Assembly: GCF_014395225.1 (NCBI RefSeq)
Contig: NZ_CP060723.1
Coordinates: forward strand, 3,286,001-3,350,000
Reading direction: 5' to 3'
DNA from: Pedobacter roseus
GTDB taxonomy: Bacteria > Bacteroidota > Bacteroidia > Sphingobacteriales > Sphingobacteriaceae
Length of the DNA: 64,000 nucleotides
Part shown: positions 9,701 through 17,556 of the stretch, one piece after another
How the letters are laid out: the number at the start of each line of letters is the position of its first letter
Position numbering within the stretch: position 1 is the stretch's first letter
Notes under the pieces: generated by a model
What the model was told of the DNA's origin: nothing
Database searches by the model: none
Seen by the model: only the letters and a program-made list of their open reading frames with translations
Made by a program: the position numbers and the translations under genes

Positions 9701-10064
9701 TGGAGCCGAAGGGAGTCGAACCCTTGTCCAGTTGTGAGATAAATTATACCTTCTACATGCTTATTTTTCAATTGATTTTCGGGAAATAAACCGGCTGAAA
9801 ACCGACCTTATTTAGATCCTTAGATGCTTTATCTCACTTTAAGTCACATCTCCTTAAAGCCAGCTTTGTTGTTTCGATGCCCCGGATTCTAACCCAACAA
9901 TGCAGCAGTTAGAGGGACAAAAGCTAAGCTAGTTCTAAACTAGGCAGCTAAGGCGTAAGTATTTTCGCCAACTAAAATGTGATCGTTCACTTTAAGTGCT
10001 CTCCGAACAACGCACTGCATGCTAACATAACCTTCGCCACCCCGTCAAATCCAAGAACGGCCCC
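9701..10064 (-). ncRNA. ssrA: Transfer-messenger RNA (tmRNA)
   Basis: tmRNA rescues stalled ribosomes and tags the nascent chain for proteolysis. On the minus strand the 5' end GGGGCCG (10064-10058) pairs with the 3' end CGGCTCC near 9702-9708 as a seven-pair acceptor stem. The T-arm GGGTTCGACTCCC is present close to the 3' end, and the 5' region TTGGATTTGACGGGGTGG is family-typical. The tag reading frame is at 9969-9940 (GGC GAA AAT ACT TAC GCC TTA GCT GCC TAG), giving GENTYALAA. The terminal CCA is not encoded. A TATATTTG promoter element lies about 45 nt upstream. Confidence 0.95.
9940..9969 (-). other. tmRNA proteolysis-tag reading frame (GENTYALAA)
   Basis: Nine codons and a TAG stop inside the tmRNA, preceded by the usual TTAGTT. 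The ALAA ending is the ClpXP-type degron. The GEN start fits tags known from Bacteroidota. Confidence 0.85.
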
Positions 10065-10108
10065 AGTATTAGTTTCAGTCTACAATAATCAATTGCAAAA
10101 CCGGACTG

Positions 10109-10116
10109 CAAATATA
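10109..10116 (-). promoter_or_regulatory. Candidate -7 element for tmRNA
   Basis: TATATTTG on the minus strand matches TAnnTTTG and would start a transcript about 38 nt before the mature tmRNA 5' end, consistent with RNase P processing. No clear -33 TTTG is visible at the expected distance. Confidence 0.4.
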
Positions 10117-10144
10117 CAAAATTAGTTTTAAAATGGCGGGGAAA

Positions 10145-10285
10145 ATATAAATGACCAATCATCAATTTTCAATGACCAATAAAATAATGACCAATCATCA
10201 ATGAACCAATTACCAATCATAAATAAACTAATGACCAATGAACTAATGACTAATGAACCACTGAACAAATGACTATTGAACCAAT
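10145..10285. repeat. Degenerate tandem repeat of an ATGA(A)CCAAT unit
   Basis: At least eight imperfect units such as ATGACCAAT, ATGAACCAAT and ATGACTAATGAACC follow each other in a low-complexity block between the tmRNA promoter and the next gene. A shorter block of the same wording occurs at about 62872-62913. It is not CRISPR-like: units are about 9-16 nt and there are no unique spacers. Confidence 0.6.
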
Positions 10286-10354
10286 AAAGCAACAATTTGA
10301 TTTTCTCCGTTTCATTGTATAAATTGAACCGGAATATAATCCTCCATCAACATT

Positions 10355-11110
10355 ATGAAAAGATATCTTGTTATCATTCTTTTGACCCTCTCTTTTACTG
10401 CACAGGCACAACCTAACCTTAATCATTACAAGTACATTATTGTGCCCGAGAAATTTGCTTTTCTAAAACAGCCAAATCAATACAACTTAAACGGGATTAC
10501 GAAGGCCTTATTTGAGGATATGGGTTTTACTGTTTATTTTGATGATGCAAGCCTGCCAACAGAAATTGCCAGCGACAGATGCAAGGCATTAACCGCAGAT
10601 ATAGATGAGAAAAACAGCATGTTTGTGACCAACCTTACTGTTTTGCTTAAAGATTGTAAAGGCACCGTGGTTTTAAAAAGCAAGGAAGGCAAAAGCAGGG
10701 AGAAGGAATATAAAACCTCCTACAATTTGGCCTTAAGGGATGCTTTTAGTTCATTATCGGATTTTCGCTATACTGCGGGCAGCACTCCGGAAGCCTCTGT
10801 ACCAACGCCTACTGCACCGATAAAAGAAGTTAAAACTGAATCAACGCCTAGCCCTGCTACTCAGCCAATAACTACAGAAACAAAACCATTAGAAGCGGTA
10901 TTATATGCACAAGCTACTGCAAATGGTTATCAGCTGGTTGATGCAACACCTAAAATTGTGATGACTTTGTTTAAAACTTCTGTGGAAGATTGTTTTATTG
11001 CCAGCAATGGAAATGCGAATGGCGTGGTTTTAAAAAAGAACGGCAATTGGTTTTTTGAATATTATAAAAACAATGTGATGGTTTCGGAAAAATTATCAGT
11101 TAAATTTTAA
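10355..11110 (+). CDS. Exported hypothetical protein
   Basis: A 251-residue protein with a signal peptide (about 1-18, AQAQ). The N-terminal domain (about 20-145) begins HYKYIIVPEKFAFLKQPNQY and contains FEDMGFTVYFDD; this pattern recurs in uncharacterized Bacteroidota envelope proteins. A Pro/Thr-rich linker (about 150-185) is followed by a small C-terminal domain ending WFFEYYKNNVMVSEKLSVKF. I do not recognise a function. It is a single gene flanked by repeats on the left and a convergent gene on the right. Confidence 0.75.
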   Translation: MKRYLVIILLTLSFTAQAQPNLNHYKYIIVPEKFAFLKQPNQYNLNGITKALFEDMGFTVYFDDASLPTEIASDRCKALTADIDEKNSMFVTNLTVLLKDCKGTVVLKSKEGKSREKEYKTSYNLALRDAFSSLSDFRYTAGSTPEASVPTPTAPIKEVKTESTPSPATQPITTETKPLEAVLYAQATANGYQLVDATPKIVMTLFKTSVEDCFIASNGNANGVVLKKNGNWFFEYYKNNVMVSEKLSVKF

Positions 11111-11217
11111 GAGATAAGGGGTTAACTGTTTGAATTGGTTAACTGGTTAATTGAAGCAACATGCCGAAACGCAGATCTACAAAAATTTATTTTCATGCTG
11201 TAGATTTACTATGCAGT

Positions 11218-12054
11218 TTAACGTTTTTTACCTGTTCCCAACCATAAAAGTGCATTAATTAATAATTTATCCTGATTGGGATTGCCAAATGAAGAAGAAA
11301 GTGATTTATTGGTATTATCGTAACGATGTTCATAATCCATATCATTATGCCCCATGTTTACATAAACCATTTTAAACTTTTTGTTGCTCCATACCACAGG
11401 ATAAAAACCATTGTGCCAGATTTCACTTTGTTTTGGACCTGTACCGAGCGGAAAACTGGTGGAATCGATTGATAAGAGGATGTCGATATCTGGATTATTA
11501 CGCAGGTCGTTTTTCCATCGGTACCATTCATTAGGCTGTGCCTTAAAAGTTTCAGGCAGTGTTGCAGTAACCGAATTTTTGACTTCAACTTTCAAAATAG
11601 CACTGGTAGGCCTCCAGGTATTGCTTCCATATTCTCCGGAGCCCAAAAATGTATTGTGATACCAATCCCAGTTTTGAGGAATAGCAGAATTGTTCAGGCT
11701 AAATGCTGCAAAGTGGAAGCCCATCCATCCTCCCCCTTTTTCCATGTATTTTTGGAAGGCCAGGCGTTGCTCCGGCTTTTCGGGACGGGTATCTAAAAAA
11801 AGTACAACCTGATAATTAGCCAGGAATTTTTCGTTCAGGTTATTCCAGTTCGCAGTAGAATCGTACTCAAAATTGTATTCTTTGGCCATTTTGGGCAACC
11901 AAACATTGGCTTCATGTACAAAACTGATGTGCGCAAGATCGCTATTGGCCGTATAAAAGGCAATTACTTTAAATTTCTTCTTTTGCTGAGCCATAAGGCT
12001 ATTGGTAACAAAAAGGCCAATAAACAGGAAGCAAAGAAGGAATGTTTTTTTCAT
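11218..12054 (-). CDS. Exported ThuA-like domain protein
   Basis: A 278-residue protein with a signal peptide (about 1-22). The body is a ThuA-type glutamine-amidotransferase-like fold: FKVIAFYTANSDLAHISFVHEA, VVLFLDTRPEKPEQRLAFQ, GGGWMGFHFAAF, EWYRWKNDLRNNPDIDILLS, and PVVWSNKKFKMVYVNMGHND near the end (each read from the translated minus strand). Family members occur beside sugar-degradation genes, and the domain is thought to bind or act on carbohydrates; no enzymatic role is firmly set. It is monocistronic here. Confidence 0.85.
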   Translation of the reverse strand: MKKTFLLCFLFIGLFVTNSLMAQQKKKFKVIAFYTANSDLAHISFVHEANVWLPKMAKEYNFEYDSTANWNNLNEKFLANYQVVLFLDTRPEKPEQRLAFQKYMEKGGGWMGFHFAAFSLNNSAIPQNWDWYHNTFLGSGEYGSNTWRPTSAILKVEVKNSVTATLPETFKAQPNEWYRWKNDLRNNPDIDILLSIDSTSFPLGTGPKQSEIWHNGFYPVVWSNKKFKMVYVNMGHNDMDYEHRYDNTNKSLSSSFGNPNQDKLLINALLWLGTGKKR

Positions 12055-12202
12055 GAGGAATATTTAACTAAAAATAGGGAAAAGCGCTCAGGTTTAGCAA
12101 TTTTTCAGGATGTTTTGATAAGATTCACGGGTGACAAAAACATGACAAATCCTTAACCTTGAGGTGATGTTCAGGCTGTAGTTTTAGGTTTTAATATGAA
12201 AT

Positions 12203-12880
12203 ATGTTAAAGCGCCTGAGAAAACTCCGCTGCTATTTTTTAACCCTATCATCAGTTATTTTAGCTGCCCTGATTTTTAATTTTTGTTTTTCTAAAACAGA
12301 GGGGTTTCTTCTTTTTAACCAATTTCATCCGAATTGGCTGGATGTTTTCTTTAAATATGTCACAAATCTTGGAGATGGTTTAGTAAGTATTGTTGCTGCT
12401 GTGATTTTATTGCTACTGCGTAAAAAGAAAAAAGCAATGACCTTAACCCTTGCCTATATTTATTCGGGACTGCTGATTCAAATTGCAAAAAGAATATTCC
12501 ATGCGCCCCGCCCAAAATACTATTTTGAACAGATGATGTTCCAATATGGTCATTTTGTTGACGGCGTAAGGATGCATGATCAGAATTCATTCCCCTCGGG
12601 ACATACGGCTTCGGCCTTTGCGATGGCCACAGTTTTGGTATTGGTTTTTAAGAAAAAGAATATCTCGCTTTTCTGTCTCTTCATGGCCATTTTAATTGGC
12701 TATTCACGCATATATCTGGCCCAACATTTCCTGATCGATGTAATTTTTGGAGCCATTGCAGGGATTTGCTGCGCACTCATTAGTTATCACCAGGTGTACG
12801 ACCTCAAACTTTTCAGATCAGCCAAAGTAAACAAACGATACAAGAAGCTTAAACTCGCCGCTCGGGTCAATTCTATTTAA
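12203..12880 (+). CDS. PAP2-family membrane phosphatase
   Basis: A 225-residue integral membrane protein with about six helices. The three PAP2 motifs are present: K-x6-RP in KRIFHAPRPK, PSGHTASAFA, and SRIYLAQHFLIDVIFG (SR-x5-H-x3-D). These residues form the phosphohistidine active site that removes phosphate from lipid substrates such as undecaprenyl diphosphate, phosphatidic acid or lipid A. The gene abuts the following GT39-type glycosyltransferase, so a role in lipid A or undecaprenyl-phosphate metabolism is a reasonable inference. Confidence 0.88.
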   Translation: MLKRLRKLRCYFLTLSSVILAALIFNFCFSKTEGFLLFNQFHPNWLDVFFKYVTNLGDGLVSIVAAVILLLLRKKKKAMTLTLAYIYSGLLIQIAKRIFHAPRPKYYFEQMMFQYGHFVDGVRMHDQNSFPSGHTASAFAMATVLVLVFKKKNISLFCLFMAILIGYSRIYLAQHFLIDVIFGAIAGICCALISYHQVYDLKLFRSAKVNKRYKKLKLAARVNSI

Positions 12881-14410
12881 GTGAAAACTATTCCAACTAA
12901 ACTCTGGCTTTTTATCATAGCAGTTAGCTTATTGAAGGTTATTATTGCCTCCTCTATAGCTTTGGGTAATGATGAAGTGTACTATTGGACCTACGCGCTA
13001 AATTTGGAATGGAACTATTTCGATCATCCTCCTTTTGTTGGCTGGCTTATTAGAATAACCACTGTCAATCTGCAAATTCATCACCAATTAGCAGTCCGGT
13101 TTGGAGCAATTGCTTCATCGGCAATAGGTACGTTAATTGTTTTTAAAACAGGAAAATTATTGCTCAATAACCGCGTCGGCTGGTATGCGGTGCTATTGTA
13201 TACCTCATCGTTTTATTGCTGCATTATTGCCGGTACTTTTATTTTACCCGATAGTCCGCAAATGGTTTTCTGGCTTTGGAGTATCTATTTGCTGATTAAA
13301 ATTACCAGATCGATTAATAAGAGCCTTCCTACCTTAAACCTTTGGTGCTGGTTCGGCTTTGCAACTGGATTATGCATCATGTGCAAGGTACATGGTCTTT
13401 TTATTTGGTTTGCGGTGCTGTTGTTGGCGTTATTGACCAACAGAAACTTCTTTTTGCAAAAGGGCCTATACATTGCCATGTTCATCAGTTTGATTATGGT
13501 CTCTCCGGTCATCATCTGGAATTTACAACATCATTTTATTACCTATACCTATCATAGCGACCGGGTGAACTTTTTTCATTCCGGCATAAATCTTTTGGCC
13601 TTTGCGAGGGAAATTGCTGGTGAGATTTTTTACAATAATCCTGTTGTATTTTTTATGGCCTGGGCGGGATTATTTGGGCTATTCAGGCAAAAAAACCAGA
13701 GAATTAAAAGTGAAATAAATGTATTATTATTTTGTGCATTGCCCCTTATTGGCACCTTGATTTTCCTCTCTGTTTTTAGGGATACCTTGCCGCATTGGTC
13801 TGGTCCGGCTTATACCTGCTTAATATTTCTATCCGCAGTTAAGCTCGAATCTTTTCCCGCACCTAAAGCAAAATTTATCATAATCGCTTCGCTTGGGTTT
13901 TTCCTGATCGTGATAGCAACAGCTTTGCCTTTGATCAATTTTTATAAAGGCACTTTCTCGCCAAATAAGGATACCATGCATTTTGGCAAAGGCGATCCTA
14001 CACTGGATTTATATGGCTGGAAAGAAACCGGCAAAATAGTCGACTCGGTTTACAGAAGTGAACAATTGTCAGGAAACACAGGCCACACGATGATCATTAC
14101 AAAGTGGTTTCCGGCTGCGCATTTAGATTTTTATGTGGGTACTCAAACAGGACTAAATACCTACGGAATTGGAGAAATATATGATCTCCACCAATATTAC
14201 TGGTCGAACCGGTTTAAGCAAAAATTAGCTACCGGAGAAAATGCCTATTACATTGTCCCATCCAATCTTTATGACGAAAAGGATCTTGATTTTGCTAAAA
14301 AGCATTTTAAAAATTGCAGTGCTCCACTTATCCTACCCATTTTAAGAAATGGATCGCTGTGTAAAAACATCCTGATTTTTAAGCTGAAAGGCTATAAAAA
14401 ACAATATTAA
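12881..14410 (+). CDS. GT39/ArnT-like membrane glycosyltransferase
   Basis: A 509-residue polytopic membrane protein. The first periplasmic loop has GNDEVYYWTYALNLEWNYFDHPPFVGWL, shown here as its key elements: the acidic DE pair followed by YYW, and the DHPP motif of dolichyl-phosphate-mannose/ArnT-type transferases. About ten hydrophobic helices follow and a soluble C-terminal domain from about residue 370. Such enzymes move a sugar from a polyprenyl-phosphate carrier to lipid A, protein or glycan. The start is a GTG immediately after the TAA of the PAP2 gene, so translation is probably coupled. Substrate unknown. Confidence 0.83.
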   Translation: MKTIPTKLWLFIIAVSLLKVIIASSIALGNDEVYYWTYALNLEWNYFDHPPFVGWLIRITTVNLQIHHQLAVRFGAIASSAIGTLIVFKTGKLLLNNRVGWYAVLLYTSSFYCCIIAGTFILPDSPQMVFWLWSIYLLIKITRSINKSLPTLNLWCWFGFATGLCIMCKVHGLFIWFAVLLLALLTNRNFFLQKGLYIAMFISLIMVSPVIIWNLQHHFITYTYHSDRVNFFHSGINLLAFAREIAGEIFYNNPVVFFMAWAGLFGLFRQKNQRIKSEINVLLFCALPLIGTLIFLSVFRDTLPHWSGPAYTCLIFLSAVKLESFPAPKAKFIIIASLGFFLIVIATALPLINFYKGTFSPNKDTMHFGKGDPTLDLYGWKETGKIVDSVYRSEQLSGNTGHTMIITKWFPAAHLDFYVGTQTGLNTYGIGEIYDLHQYYWSNRFKQKLATGENAYYIVPSNLYDEKDLDFAKKHFKNCSAPLILPILRNGSLCKNILIFKLKGYKKQY

Positions 14411-14524
14411 AATCATTTTTGCCTGATAAAAGCAATCTTTTAACTAAAAATTGCGGTTAAAATGAAAATGCAATAAATTAGCTAAAATCTAAAACGTTTT
14501 GATATTGAAACTCTTAAAAAATAG

Positions 14525-15484
14525 ATGATGCCCAATAATAAAGTATATCTGCCAAGCATTTTTTCCTTTGTTTTTTTATTCTGCTCCCTGTCTTCTTTCG
14601 GGCAAATTTTATTAAAGGATAAAAAATCCCATGTAGACACTAAAATATTTTCACAAACCGATTCTGCACTGCTGAAACTTGATATTTATTATCAGGGACA
14701 AATCACGGAGAAAAAGCCAACCCTTTTGTTTGTTTTTGGCGGTGGTTTTGTATTGGGGCGCAGAGACAGCAAACTTTATGAACCTTACTTTAACACCTTA
14801 ATTGAACATGGTTTTAAGGTGGTTTCGGTTGATTACCGATTGGGACTTAAAGGCAAGAAATTCCCCACTCCTTTTAATACATCCAATTTAAGATCAGCAA
14901 TTGATACTGCTACTGCAGATGTTTACAAGGCAACAGATTACCTGCTCAAAAATGCAAAAACGTTAGGGATTGATACAGGTATGATCATCATTTCGGGATC
15001 GAGTGCAGGCGCTATTACCGCGCTCCATGCCGATTATAATAAACGGAACGCGACGCCACTTTCAGCTAAACTTCCGGCCAATTTCCAATATAAAGGGGTA
15101 ATTTCTTTCGCGGGGGCAATTTTAAGTTATCAAGGTGCGCCAAAATATACTATCGCACCTGCGCCAACCATGTTTTTCCATGGAACGGCAGATAAACTGG
15201 TGCCTTACAACAAAGTAAGATTATTTAACCGCGGCTTTTTTGGATCGAAATACCTGGCGCACCGGTTTAGAAAGAACAACTATCCTTATTACTTTCAATA
15301 TGTGCAGGATATGGGCCATGAGATTGCAGGATCGCCTATGGCAGAAAACCTCCCGGATATATTATGGTTTATTGAAAACTATATTGTTAAACACAAACGT
15401 TATTTTATGGAGGTAGACTTTAAAGATGCCGATAAGAAACGTACTTTTAATATATCTGCTGCAAAGAAGATTGCTGGAAATTAG
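14525..15484 (+). CDS. Exported alpha/beta-hydrolase (esterase/lipase-like)
   Basis: A 319-residue protein with a signal peptide (about 1-26). The hydrolase core shows an oxyanion-loop segment LLFVFGGGFVLGRRD in place of the usual HGGG, then VVSVDYRLG, the nucleophile elbow GSSAGAITAL, a late acidic residue in FFHGTADKLVPY, and His in MGHEIAG. Ser, Asp and His are all present, so it should be active, probably as a periplasmic carboxylesterase. It is preceded by a 114-nt gap and followed by a small convergent gene. Confidence 0.85.
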   Translation: MMPNNKVYLPSIFSFVFLFCSLSSFGQILLKDKKSHVDTKIFSQTDSALLKLDIYYQGQITEKKPTLLFVFGGGFVLGRRDSKLYEPYFNTLIEHGFKVVSVDYRLGLKGKKFPTPFNTSNLRSAIDTATADVYKATDYLLKNAKTLGIDTGMIIISGSSAGAITALHADYNKRNATPLSAKLPANFQYKGVISFAGAILSYQGAPKYTIAPAPTMFFHGTADKLVPYNKVRLFNRGFFGSKYLAHRFRKNNYPYYFQYVQDMGHEIAGSPMAENLPDILWFIENYIVKHKRYFMEVDFKDADKKRTFNISAAKKIAGN

Positions 15485-15490
15485 GTATTC

Positions 15491-15688
15491 CTAGTTTTCC
15501 TGTCCCCCACTCTGTTCGCTCAGTATACGTTCGATTTCCAGCATCATCTGCTCGGCCAATCTTTGCTTGGCCATTGATTTGGACAGGTAAGCTTCTGCAA
15601 AAGTAGCATCGAGTTCGTCCATAATAAAGGCGTATTTGGCCTTAAGTTCTATGAGATCGATTTGAAGCTTCTTCGGAAGGTTTTGCAT
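15491..15688 (-). CDS. Small hypothetical protein
   Basis: A 65-residue, highly charged, probably alpha-helical protein (EIERILSEQSG near the end) without signal peptide, cysteines or recognisable domain. The ATG start and codon usage fit its neighbours. It ends 6 nt from the convergent hydrolase stop. It may be real, but nothing visible indicates a function. Confidence 0.5.
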   Translation of the reverse strand: MQNLPKKLQIDLIELKAKYAFIMDELDATFAEAYLSKSMAKQRLAEQMMLEIERILSEQSGGQEN

Positions 15689-15800
15689 GTTGCAAAGCTA
15701 AAAAAAGCAACACGTAATTTCTGATATGCTTCGTCATTTTTCGCTTTTTTAAAAAAATATTGCAGAATTGGTAAATCGTTAAAACAATCTCCCCGTCGCT

Positions 15801-15894
15801 TCGTTTATATGATAATTCCGGCGTGGTTTCCGGAATTCATTTGTTTGGTTAGTTGATTAGGGATCAATCTCAAATTGAATCCCTTTTCTTTTTT
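15801..15894 (+). ncRNA. Candidate small RNA, copy 1, with terminal hairpin
   Basis: A 94-nt block with no reading frame that recurs almost unchanged at 18781-18874. It contains a perfect hairpin (AATTCCGG 15814-15821 with CCGGAATT 15830-15837, 8-nt loop), a conserved single-stranded stretch TTTGTTTGGTTAGTTGAT, and a terminator (AGGGATCAAT 15859-15868 with ATTGAATCCCT 15874-15884 and a T-rich tail). Upstream, AAAACAAT and GTTTATAT keep a fixed 22-nt offset in both copies and could be promoter parts. Confidence 0.6.
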
Positions 15895-15979
15895 ACATGA
15901 AGATAACGCTAAGCCTTTTTGACCACGGAAAATTCAGATTAACACAGCAAAGAGTATTAATACGGACATATAATAGACA

Positions 15980-16217
15980 CGTCATCTCGACCATAGCGGA
16001 GAGATCTACCTCGAAAGATCTTCCAAAACGACCTAACATCTGTTAAATTTCATAGGAGCTTATATGCTCTTAAATATCTTATATGGTCAAAAAAACAATT
16101 ACTAAAATCCTCATCAATGTAATTATAAGCAGAATGGAGAAATATTCAAACATAACTTGTTCAAAGATTTCTCCACTCCGCTGCGCTTCATCCGATAGCT
16201 ATCGGATCGAAATGACG
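15980..16217. repeat. Intergenic repeat bounded by CGTCAT...ATGACG
   Basis: The block opens CGTCATCTCGA and closes TCGAAATGACG as inverted ends. Inside are GAGATCT/AGATCTT repeats and a perfect ATCCGATAGCTATCGGAT palindrome near 16188-16205. Related wording (AAAGATTTCTCCA with a CGCTGCGCT neighbour) appears at about 37453-37495, and a shorter piece at 52805-52845, so this is a dispersed family. Confidence 0.55.
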
Positions 16218-16233
16218 ACTTTAGTTATTAATC

Positions 16234-17118
16234 TTAGCCATTATAAACAGTAGCAAACTGCATTGCGAAATCTTCCAGTTTAATTTTACCAATGGGTGTT
16301 ACTTTTTTCGCTTCGTAATCTTCCCATAAAACTTCAGTTCTAATTGCAGTGCCCATCTCGACATAATTTCTGGCCATTTCTGGTGATAAACCTGCACCAA
16401 CCATTCCTTCGTAAGCCTGGGTATCTTCGAATTCAATCCAAGGTAAGTCTGCTTTACCAATTGCGGTACCCAAAGCCAGTGCTACTTCACTCAGTTTGCG
16501 TTTATCACTGGCGATGTATAAAATGCTTCTTCCTGTAAAACCTTCCTGTATTTTCTCTGCAGCAACAGCAGCAATATCTTTCGGGTCAACTAAAACGATC
16601 GATTGATCAGCACCATAGTTTGATCCGATAATGCCTGCATGTTTAATCAAATCGATGTTTGCATAAAAGTTGATGTAGAAAAATGCAGGACGAAGAATAA
16701 GCAGATCCAGGTCTTTCAATTGGTCGAACTGTTGCTCTACATCATGCAAACCGGCAATTGGTCCGGTACCCTTATCTAAATGTGCACCAATGCTGCTCAA
16801 TAAAACCACCTTTTTTACACCGGCAGCTTTTATTGCATTTGCATAATGCCCGCCAATACTTTTAATGTAGCCACGAAGATCTGTTGCACCAAAATCGGTT
16901 GGCACCATCAGGTAAACTAAATCCGCACCTGTAAAAGTATTTACCAAAAAATTTTCGTCAGATACTGAACCAATTGCCGCCTGTGCACCAATTTGCGTGA
17001 TTTCTGCTGCTTTATCGCTATTACTACTTAATACGGTTACTTCTTGTCCTTGTGCAATTAATGTTGTTGCTAATGGTCTGCTAATGTTCCCTAAAGAACC
17101 TGTTATTATTATTTTCAT
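16234..17118 (-). CDS. NmrA-like NAD(P)-binding protein (atypical short-chain dehydrogenase)
   Basis: A 294-residue Rossmann-fold protein. MKIIITGSLGNISRPLATTL is the glycine-rich nucleotide-binding start, followed by VTVLSSNSDKAAEI, TGADLVYLMVP, and VKKVVLLSSIGAHL. The catalytic Tyr-x3-Lys of classical short-chain dehydrogenases is not seen, as usual for NmrA/QOR2-type redox sensors or quinone reductases. The ATG at 17118 is chosen because the Rossmann motif begins there. It is divergent from an HxlR regulator across a 77-nt gap with overlapping promoters, a common layout for redox-responsive control. Confidence 0.87.
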   Translation of the reverse strand: MKIIITGSLGNISRPLATTLIAQGQEVTVLSSNSDKAAEITQIGAQAAIGSVSDENFLVNTFTGADLVYLMVPTDFGATDLRGYIKSIGGHYANAIKAAGVKKVVLLSSIGAHLDKGTGPIAGLHDVEQQFDQLKDLDLLILRPAFFYINFYANIDLIKHAGIIGSNYGADQSIVLVDPKDIAAVAAEKIQEGFTGRSILYIASDKRKLSEVALALGTAIGKADLPWIEFEDTQAYEGMVGAGLSPEMARNYVEMGTAIRTEVLWEDYEAKKVTPIGKIKLEDFAMQFATVYNG

Positions 17119-17141
17119 GATTGTTGTGTTTTTATTTAAGA

Positions 17142-17149
17142 CAAAGGTA
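17142..17149 (-). promoter_or_regulatory. Candidate -7 element for the NmrA-like gene
   Basis: TACCTTTG on the minus strand matches TAnnTTTG, with ACTTG 20 nt upstream as a -33 candidate. It would give a short leader before the ATG at 17118. Confidence 0.45.
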
Positions 17150-17178
17150 TATTTGCACTTACTTTTATACAAGTACTT
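17148..17178 (+). promoter_or_regulatory. hxlR promoter with a possible autoregulatory operator
   Basis: TATATTTG (17148-17155) matches the -7 consensus, with TTG about 20 nt upstream. The palindrome AAGTACTT at 17171-17178 lies just after the predicted start site and overlaps the -33 region of the divergent promoter, so one bound HxlR dimer could control both genes. The operator is inferred. Confidence 0.4.
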
Positions 17179-17195
17179 ACCCCAAAGTATGTATC

Positions 17196-17555
17196 ATGAC
17201 AGCCATTAAAGAAAATTCGACTTTAAACGCAAACAGGAAAAATAATCGGGCCAGTTGCCCCGTGAGTTTTGTGATGAGCAAAATTGGCGGCCATTGGAAA
17301 CCAATTATACTCTACCACCTGCTAAGTGGAACGAAAAGGTATAATGAATTGAAAAAACTTATTCCAGCCATTACGGAAAAGATGCTGATACAGCATTTAA
17401 AGCAGATGCAGCAAGATAACCTGGTGATCCGCGAAGCACAAAACGTAGTGCCGCCTTTTGTAACTTACCGTTTGAGTAATGAAGGCGAGCAATTAAGAAC
17501 CGTACTTGATGCCATGGTAGACTGGGCTTTTGCACAGGACTTTAAAATAGATTAA
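17196..17555 (+). CDS. HxlR-family winged-helix transcriptional regulator
   Basis: A 119-residue DNA-binding protein. The HxlR core is complete: the Cys in RASCPVSFVMSKIGGHWKPII, LLSGTKRYNELKKLIPAITEKML (wing and recognition helix), and REAQNVVPPFVTYRLSNEGEQL, quoted here in pieces. The single N-terminal Cys is the redox-sensing position in HxlR proteins such as YodB and HypR. The start at 17196 is chosen because upstream codons read through the promoter region. It diverges from the NmrA-like gene it probably controls and ends 1 nt from the convergent phosphoesterase. Confidence 0.9.
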   Translation: MTAIKENSTLNANRKNNRASCPVSFVMSKIGGHWKPIILYHLLSGTKRYNELKKLIPAITEKMLIQHLKQMQQDNLVIREAQNVVPPFVTYRLSNEGEQLRTVLDAMVDWAFAQDFKID

Positions 17556-17556
17556 A

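Larger units (their letters stand above)
15689..16233. other. Gene-free stretch with sRNA candidate and palindromic repeat
   Basis: This 545-nt gap holds the small-RNA candidate at 15801-15894 and the repeat at 15980-16217. No reading frame here has coding character. Confidence 0.6.

Noticed and set aside
10145..10285. Possible CRISPR array
   Set aside because: Units are short, degenerate and contiguous, with no unique spacers and no cas genes in the window.
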